Shown here: in pieces, positions 59,403 to 64,000 of the stretch | Layout: the number at the start of each line of letters is the position of its first letter | Numbering within the stretch: position 1 is the stretch's first letter | NCBI GenBank assembly: GCA_965216025.1 | Contig: CBDCEX010000016.1 | Location: 457,770 to 521,769 of the forward strand | Direction of reading: 5' to 3' | Source of the DNA: JADFQT01 sp965216025 | GTDB lineage: Bacteria; Chloroflexota; Dehalococcoidia; Lucifugimonadales; UBA3495 | Length of the DNA stretch: 64,000 nucleotides | The notes under the pieces: generated by a model | What the model saw: the letters and a program-made list of their open reading frames with translations, nothing else | What the model was told of the DNA's origin: nothing | The model's database searches: none | Translations under genes and position numbers: made by a program

Positions 59403-61004
59403 GAGCCTGTCCTATAGACCCTTCTTGGGCTGGCATTAGAGGGACTGTGGTGGGCGTCGGTTCCCCGATAGCATCGGGGTCGTTTTTACGCCGTTGGGAG
59501 AATTGGTGGGCCTGCTGTGCGCCGCCGGCCTTTCAGTTCCAGCGGGCTTTGGACCATCCCCAAGGCGCTCGTCCGCTCCGCCACAACTTCAGCAGGTTAT
59601 GGGTCGTACCAACCAGGGCGGCCTCACTGGAGTCAGCCTCTAGCCCCCTTCTCTTAAACCACCGGAAGCCCTGCCCTTCCTTCATCTGGCCAAACACCGG
59701 CTCCACCAGCACCCCTCGCTTTTTGTAGAGGGCCCGCCCACGTTTCGTGAGCAGCTTGCGCTCCATCCGCTCCCGCAGGCTCAGGTCCTTGGGAATACGT
59801 CCTCTTGGACAGCCTCGTTCCCGCGCTGCCTTTCGTTGCTTCCAATCCTTGGTAGTGGCCACCAATAGCTCCGGCAGGTCCGGCCGATTGCAGGCCAGCA
59901 GGTTGGCCTCGCTCCAGTACCCCGCGTCGCCCAGACCGACCCCAGGACGTTCTGCAATCCCCGCTGCTGCCAGGTTCTGATTCATCCGCTCCAGCATGGG
60001 CAGGAGTTGATGTACATCGTTGGCCTCCTGGGTTACCCCAACCGCCACGATGATCTGGTCCTCACTTACCACCGCCTGAACGTTGTACCCTTGCACGTAT
60101 CCCTGTCGCGTCTTCATCACCCGGCTGTCCGGGTCCGTTACGTTGGCTTTGGCCTCCCCCGAGGGGGTAGGCTCCACCATCTTGGGCTTGCGTCCACGCT
60201 TCTTCTGGCCATTGACCGCCTCTTCCGCGTGCCGCTGCGCCAGGTGCTCCTGGGCTCCCTGAGCTGCCCGGGCGGACTCTTCCTCCAGGCGAGCCTTGGC
60301 CTCCCCTAAGCGGCTTAGACGTTCCCCCCGTCTCCCCAACTCTTGGGGCAACTCGCCCCCTCGCCCGTCGGGACCAAAGAGCAGGTCCTCTTCAGCATCT
60401 ACCCTCTGGGCCTCCTTCAGCATCCGACGCACCTCTTCCTCAATCGTCGCATAGCTCCGGTTGGCGGCCAGGGCCGCGTCGGCCGCTACCTTGGTCCCGT
60501 CCAGGGCCACCACTCCCAGCTTCACCAGCCCGGCCTCGCGACACAACCTCAGTACCTGCACAAATAGTCGCTCCAGGGCCTCTTCTCGCTCCGCCCGAAA
60601 CCGGCAGATGGTCCGGAAGTCCGGCTGCTGGTTCGCCGCCACTACTCGAAAACCTACGTCCCGCTCCAGCGCCCAGGCGATGCGCCGCGAGCTACGGACC
60701 CCTTGGCAGTAGGCCAACAGCAACACCCCCACCATCATCCCGGGGTCGTAGGCCGCCGCGCCCCAGCCGTCTTCATGATAGGCGGCGTAGAACTCCTTCA
60801 GGTCTAACTGCCCCACCACGTCCAGTATGAACCAGGACAGATCGCCCTCGGGTAGCCACTCCTGTAAGGAAGGGGGCATCAAGTATCCTTGCTCCCGGTC
60901 ACAGGGCACCAGATTGTAGGCCATCCCGTACACCCCTATCTTCAGCTGTCACCAGTTTAGGGCTCCAGCCTTGCTTCTGGAAGAGGGTTTGTGGGACAGG
61001 CTCA
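59403..61004 (-). mobile_element. IS1182-family insertion sequence
   Basis: About 1.6 kb with inverted ends TGAGCCTGTCC (59403) and its complement GGACAGGCTCA ending at 61004; both sides continue into a CATATG-like context. One intact transposase gene inside on the minus strand. Confidence 0.88.
59533..60933 (-). CDS. IS1182-family transposase
   Basis: 466 residues. N-terminal DUF772 domain (WFILDVVGQLDLKEFYAAY, LLLAYCQGVRSSRRIAWAL, DFRTICRFRAE), then VVALDGTKVAADAALAANR (first Asp), a charged insert, KTRQGYVQGYNVQAVVSED (second region), LGDAGYWSEANL (second Asp) and EPVFGQMKEGQGFRWFKRRG (Glu). Complete and probably functional. The C-terminal part of the chimeric transposase at 48840 comes from a related but different IS1182-type element. 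Confidence 0.95.
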   Translation of the reverse strand: MYGMAYNLVPCDREQGYLMPPSLQEWLPEGDLSWFILDVVGQLDLKEFYAAYHEDGWGAAAYDPGMMVGVLLLAYCQGVRSSRRIAWALERDVGFRVVAANQQPDFRTICRFRAEREEALERLFVQVLRLCREAGLVKLGVVALDGTKVAADAALAANRSYATIEEEVRRMLKEAQRVDAEEDLLFGPDGRGGELPQELGRRGERLSRLGEAKARLEEESARAAQGAQEHLAQRHAEEAVNGQKKRGRKPKMVEPTPSGEAKANVTDPDSRVMKTRQGYVQGYNVQAVVSEDQIIVAVGVTQEANDVHQLLPMLERMNQNLAAAGIAERPGVGLGDAGYWSEANLLACNRPDLPELLVATTKDWKQRKAARERGCPRGRIPKDLSLRERMERKLLTKRGRALYKKRGVLVEPVFGQMKEGQGFRWFKRRGLEADSSEAALVGTTHNLLKLWRSGRAPWGWSKARWN

Positions 61005-61069
61005 TATGCCTGTGGGAAAAGAGCCTCCCCTTATCAAAGGGAGGCTGGTGGGGGTTATATCCTCCTATC

Positions 61070-62029
61070 CTAGAAAGGTAGCTCAACTCCTATTCCCTGG
61101 TCCACCGCCTTGCGGAAAACCAGTTGCGCCGCCGCAATGTCCTCCAGAGCCACCCCCATGGATTCGAACAGGGTGATGGACTGGGCCGAAGGGCGGCCTG
61201 GAACCTTTCCCGACACCAGGTCCCGCAGCTCGTGAGCCATATCCCAGCGGAAAGTGCCTCGGGCTTCGGGAGCCATCAGGTCCCCGCACTCGGCCTTCGC
61301 CTGTTCCAGGTCGTCGACGACTATCAGGTCGGAGCGGGTGACGGTTTCCTCATCGATTTCCCTTCGCATCCAGTGGTTGCCGCCCGCTGCGTTGACATGC
61401 GCCCCGGGCATTAGCCATTCCCCCTGTAATACCGGATCCCGGGCCGAGGTAATGGTGATGGCGATGTCCGCGCCGGTAACGCAGTCTTGGGCGCTCTCCA
61501 CCGGCTCCACCTCCAGACCCAGCCGCTCTGACATTTGCCCGGCGAACTCCTCCCGGCGTTCCTGCCGCCGGCTGTATACCCGAGCCTTCTTGATGTCCCG
61601 CACCGCGCAGGTTGCCTCCAGCTGGGTTCTGGCTTGAAATCCGGAGCCGATGACCCCTACGATTTCCGAATCTTCTCTGGCCATGTACTTGGTGCCCAAT
61701 CCGGTGGCGGCCCCGGTGCGGATTTGACCCATGCGCCCCGATTCCAGGCAGGCCAGCAGCTGCCCCGACTCGTAGTCGTACAGCATCGTCAAGAATTTGC
61801 TGCCTCCGGGGCCGGCGAAGGACGGGTAGGCCTTGTAGCCGAAAACTCCATGCTCGGCGTCGGCAGCGGCCATGAAATGGAAAAATCCGTTGGGCATGCG
61901 GATGCGGGAACGGGGTTTAACCTCCGTTTGTCCCCGACCGGCGTGGCCGAAGGCCTGCTCCAGCACATCAATGCATTCCTGCATCGGCAACAGCTGCGCC
62001 ACCTCTCTTTCGTTCAAAAACAGGGCCAT
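61070..62029 (-). CDS. Ornithine cyclodeaminase / mu-crystallin family protein
   Basis: 319 residues from ATG 62029 (GGGAG upstream). MALFLNEREVAQLLPMQECI, SRIRMPNGFFHFMAAAD, then GRMGQIRTGAATGLGTKYMA and the NAD-binding IVGVIGSGFQARTQLEA; ends with DIAAAQLVFRKAVDQGIG. The family covers ornithine cyclodeaminase, alanine dehydrogenase, lysine and ketimine reductases. The usual catalytic Lys/Asp set is partly visible; substrate uncertain. A GCCTCCC/GGGAGGC hairpin at about 61024-61047 may terminate it. Confidence 0.9.
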   Translation of the reverse strand: MALFLNEREVAQLLPMQECIDVLEQAFGHAGRGQTEVKPRSRIRMPNGFFHFMAAADAEHGVFGYKAYPSFAGPGGSKFLTMLYDYESGQLLACLESGRMGQIRTGAATGLGTKYMAREDSEIVGVIGSGFQARTQLEATCAVRDIKKARVYSRRQERREEFAGQMSERLGLEVEPVESAQDCVTGADIAITITSARDPVLQGEWLMPGAHVNAAGGNHWMRREIDEETVTRSDLIVVDDLEQAKAECGDLMAPEARGTFRWDMAHELRDLVSGKVPGRPSAQSITLFESMGVALEDIAAAQLVFRKAVDQGIGVELPF

Positions 62030-62137
62030 TTCTTCTCCCAGCTGCACTAAGGTCGGCTAAGTATAGCATTCTGGATTCTTCATTTAGTGAGGCTCGCATT
62101 CATGGCTAAACACGGTCGGAGGTGCCGCCGTTTGGGG

Positions 62138-62184
62138 AAATCCCCCTATATCCCCCTTTTTAAAAGGGGGATATAGGGGGATTT
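62138..62184. repeat. 47-bp near-perfect palindrome
   Basis: Two 23-bp arms (AAATCCCCCTATATCCCCCT... and its complement) around one T at 62161. The transcript would form a very stable hairpin with U-runs on either strand. It lies between two divergent genes (61070 and 62296), not after one, so it is more likely a dispersed palindromic repeat than a terminator. Confidence 0.92.
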
Positions 62185-62295
62185 GGATCCTACAAGTTTA
62201 GAACTTTCGTTAACTATCAGCAAAAAAGAGGCTCTGGAAAATCTCCAGCGGCATCATTACAATTTCAGGCAATCCCATTGTCAGGAAGGTCCTCT

Positions 62296-63300
62296 ATGGC
62301 CCTGCCCAAGGTATTCATAACCCGCCAGATACTGGACCCGGCGCTGGAGCTAATCTCGCAATCCGCCCAGGTGGAGGTTTGGCCCGGCGATCTTCCTCCC
62401 TCGCCTGAGGTGTTGCGAGAGAAATCTGCCCAGGTGGACGGATTGCTGACCAACATAATGGACCGGATCGACGGCCCTCTGCTGGACGCTGCGGGCGGAT
62501 TGAAGGTCATTAGCCAGCTCTCCGTTGGGCTGGACAACGTGGACTTGCCGGAAGCGACCAGGCGGGGAGTTCTGGTCGGATACACTCCCGGGATTCTGGC
62601 CAAGTCCACCGCCGACCTGGCCTTCGCGCTGTTGATGGCCGCGGCCCGGCGTATCGGGGAAAGCGAGCGCTGGGTGCGTCAGGGCAATTGGCAGCTGGCC
62701 CATCACCCCATGCACTGGCTGGGCGTGGACATCCACGAGTCTACTCTGGGAATTATCGGCATGGGGCAGATTGGACAGGAAATGGCCAAGCGGGCCAGGG
62801 GATTTGACATGCGCGTGCTTTATTACTCCCGTACCCGCAAGCCCGAGCTGGAATCCCCAAACGCGGAGGGAGGGTGGATGGAATACGCCGAACTGCCAGA
62901 ATTGCTGGGCGCGGCCGATTTCGTTTCCCTCCACATCCCTTTGACGGAGGAGACCCGCCATTACATTGGCGAGCGCGAGCTGAGGTTGATGAAGCCCACC
63001 GCCGTGCTGGTCAATACCGCCCGTGGGCCGGTGGTGGACCCCCGGGCCTTGTACATTGCGCTGAAAGAGGGCTGGATTTACGCGGCGGGCCTGGACGTTA
63101 CCGAGCCGGAGCCGATACCTGCTAATGACCCCTTGCTGTCTCTGGATAACGTGGTGATTACGTCGCATGTGGGCAGCGCCGCCCTCCCGACCCGGCTCAA
63201 CACCATGTTGCTGGCCGCCCGCAATCTGCTGGCGGGACTGCGCGGCGAGAGGCTGGAAGCCTGTGCCAATCCCCAAGTCTACCAGCGGCTGGGGATTTAG
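62296..63300 (+). CDS. D-isomer-specific 2-hydroxyacid dehydrogenase (glyoxylate/hydroxypyruvate reductase-like)
   Basis: 334 residues from ATG 62296 (AGGAAGG upstream; the TTG frame at 62278 adds six residues). MALPKVFITRQILDPALELI, VISQLSVGLDNVDLPEATRRGV, STADLAFALLMAAARRI, the NAD motif LGIIGMGQIGQEMAKRARGF, VNTARGPVVDPRAL (Arg), GLDVTEPEPI (Glu) and VVITSHVGSAA, where the catalytic His lies. It reduces glyoxylate, hydroxypyruvate or a similar 2-oxoacid. Confidence 0.94.
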   Translation: MALPKVFITRQILDPALELISQSAQVEVWPGDLPPSPEVLREKSAQVDGLLTNIMDRIDGPLLDAAGGLKVISQLSVGLDNVDLPEATRRGVLVGYTPGILAKSTADLAFALLMAAARRIGESERWVRQGNWQLAHHPMHWLGVDIHESTLGIIGMGQIGQEMAKRARGFDMRVLYYSRTRKPELESPNAEGGWMEYAELPELLGAADFVSLHIPLTEETRHYIGERELRLMKPTAVLVNTARGPVVDPRALYIALKEGWIYAAGLDVTEPEPIPANDPLLSLDNVVITSHVGSAALPTRLNTMLLAARNLLAGLRGERLEACANPQVYQRLGI

Positions 63301-63969
63301 CGCCGGGTATATCAGGACCTCAAAAAACCTGGCCCTCCGTCACCAAATTAGGGTGCTTGCCTTTCGCAGTACTTAAAACAGCCCTAGCCCCACTACCCTC
63401 GCTCCATCATGGCAACCTCGATAAACGGTGACCTCCTTGGCTACAACTGTTCATAATTGGTTGCGGGAGATTCGTATTCTGTCATTATCTTGGGATCATA
63501 TTGGAGGAGGATGGCCCCAACTTTATGTCATGTAGCTGCTATACTGGCCAATTATCCAGGACTGGAACCACTATCAAATAGCCGAGCTTTCAGGAAAGGG
63601 GTTCCTGAAAGGCAGAGGTCCCGAGGGGCTAACCCTCAGGACCCCACATTGGGCGGGGCGGCGCCAAATGCTATCTAAAAGGCTAGGCCTCGGGGACTCA
63701 GAAATAAAGACCTGAGTTCCTGTGGTTAGAAGCCATCATTTGGGGTCGGCCGAGCGCCCGGGGACAGGGCTATGGCAGGCCCTTTTTATGTGTAAGGAGG
63801 TACCGATGAGGTGTTCCTCCATTTCCTAGATTAGCTCCCGTACTTTGCGCCTGGAGTCGCAGGCCAAGTCTCTGAACTCTTGGGATGACCGTCGAGGCTC
63901 CTCAAGGTCTGCCGGACAGCTTTCTTGGCGGGGAAAGCCGGTAAGTCCCGATATAAAGGTGGTCAACAG
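63301..63969. other. Structured intergenic region upstream of a new gene
   Basis: 669 bp. Two adjacent hairpins: CTTTCAGGAA/TTCCTGAAAG (63587-63611, perfect 10-bp stem, 5-nt loop) and GGTCC-AGGG/CCCT-GGACC (about 63618-63642). A weaker AGGGC/GCCCT stem plus TTTTT lies at about 63766-63788. A small ORF at 63457-63678 overlaps them and is probably not coding. It may be a long structured leader for the gene at 63970. Confidence 0.45.
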
Positions 63970-64000
63970 ATGAAAAAGGCATTATCGTCAGGGTTTTTGT
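63970..64000 (+). CDS. Start of a gene cut by the window end
   Basis: ATG preceded by AAAGGTGG; ten codons are visible (MKKALSSGFL), a basic start then hydrophobic residues that could begin a signal peptide. Nothing else can be said. Confidence 0.4.
   Translation, partial: MKKALSSGFL

Overview
The window looks like a chromosome segment of a Chloroflexota bacterium, most likely Dehalococcoidia / SAR202-like. This is inferred from the gene families (LLM-type flavin oxidoreductase, several acyl-CoA enzymes, DUF1501 protein, Obg with an EVPG G3 motif), from a base composition that looks moderately GC-rich by eye, and from the many insertion sequences. No rRNA, tRNA or CRISPR array was seen.

Layout. 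1-9 kb: a partial acyl-CoA dehydrogenase, HIT hydrolase plus YqeK-type HD hydrolase, a small TGA-interrupted gene that reads as a selenoprotein, an LLM flavin oxidoreductase, decayed genes, and an acyl-CoA synthetase. 9-20 kb: a graveyard and mobile-element zone with a broken Mrp-type ATPase, broken amidohydrolase and Wzz genes, two IS630 copies, an ISAs1 element and an ORF-less group II intron inside the second IS630 copy. 20-28 kb: enoyl-CoA hydratase, a small Cys-rich HTH protein with two GAAC-N4-GTTC operators, acyl-CoA dehydrogenase, stand-alone AsnC ligand domain, rsmG, a large secreted M4 protease and an SDR epimerase. 28-32 kb: DUF1501, a two-gene wHTH plus three-helix membrane protein unit, and an IS66 element with an 8-bp target duplication. 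32-43 kb: housekeeping genes (IscA-type carrier, YgfZ, a NadD-PyrE fusion, Obg, DnaA), then a 3-hydroxyisobutyrate-dehydrogenase-like enzyme, an HbpS/GlcG protein, hemolysin III and an atypical response regulator. 43-52 kb: S49 peptidase / membrane protein / lipoprotein operon, M20 peptidase, a chimeric transposase, and a cobalamin-binding-like protein and an OsmC protein that are each interrupted by TGA at a conserved Cys. 52-64 kb: PIN-TRAM protein, ispD, ispF, cysS, a GlcD-type oxidase, a 58-residue unknown gene, IS1182, ornithine-cyclodeaminase-like and 2-hydroxyacid dehydrogenase genes.

The most striking result is three independent genes (2078-2395, 50299-51234 and 51428-51865, the last two adjacent) in which an in-frame TGA falls in a Cys context or at a family-conserved Cys. 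In each, TGA is followed 10-18 nt later by a perfect 6-7 bp hairpin whose apical loop contains G and U (GGUC, GGU, CGUG), as in bacterial SECIS elements. TGA is an ordinary stop for many other genes here, so this would be context-dependent selenocysteine insertion, not code reassignment. No Sec machinery gene lies in the window.
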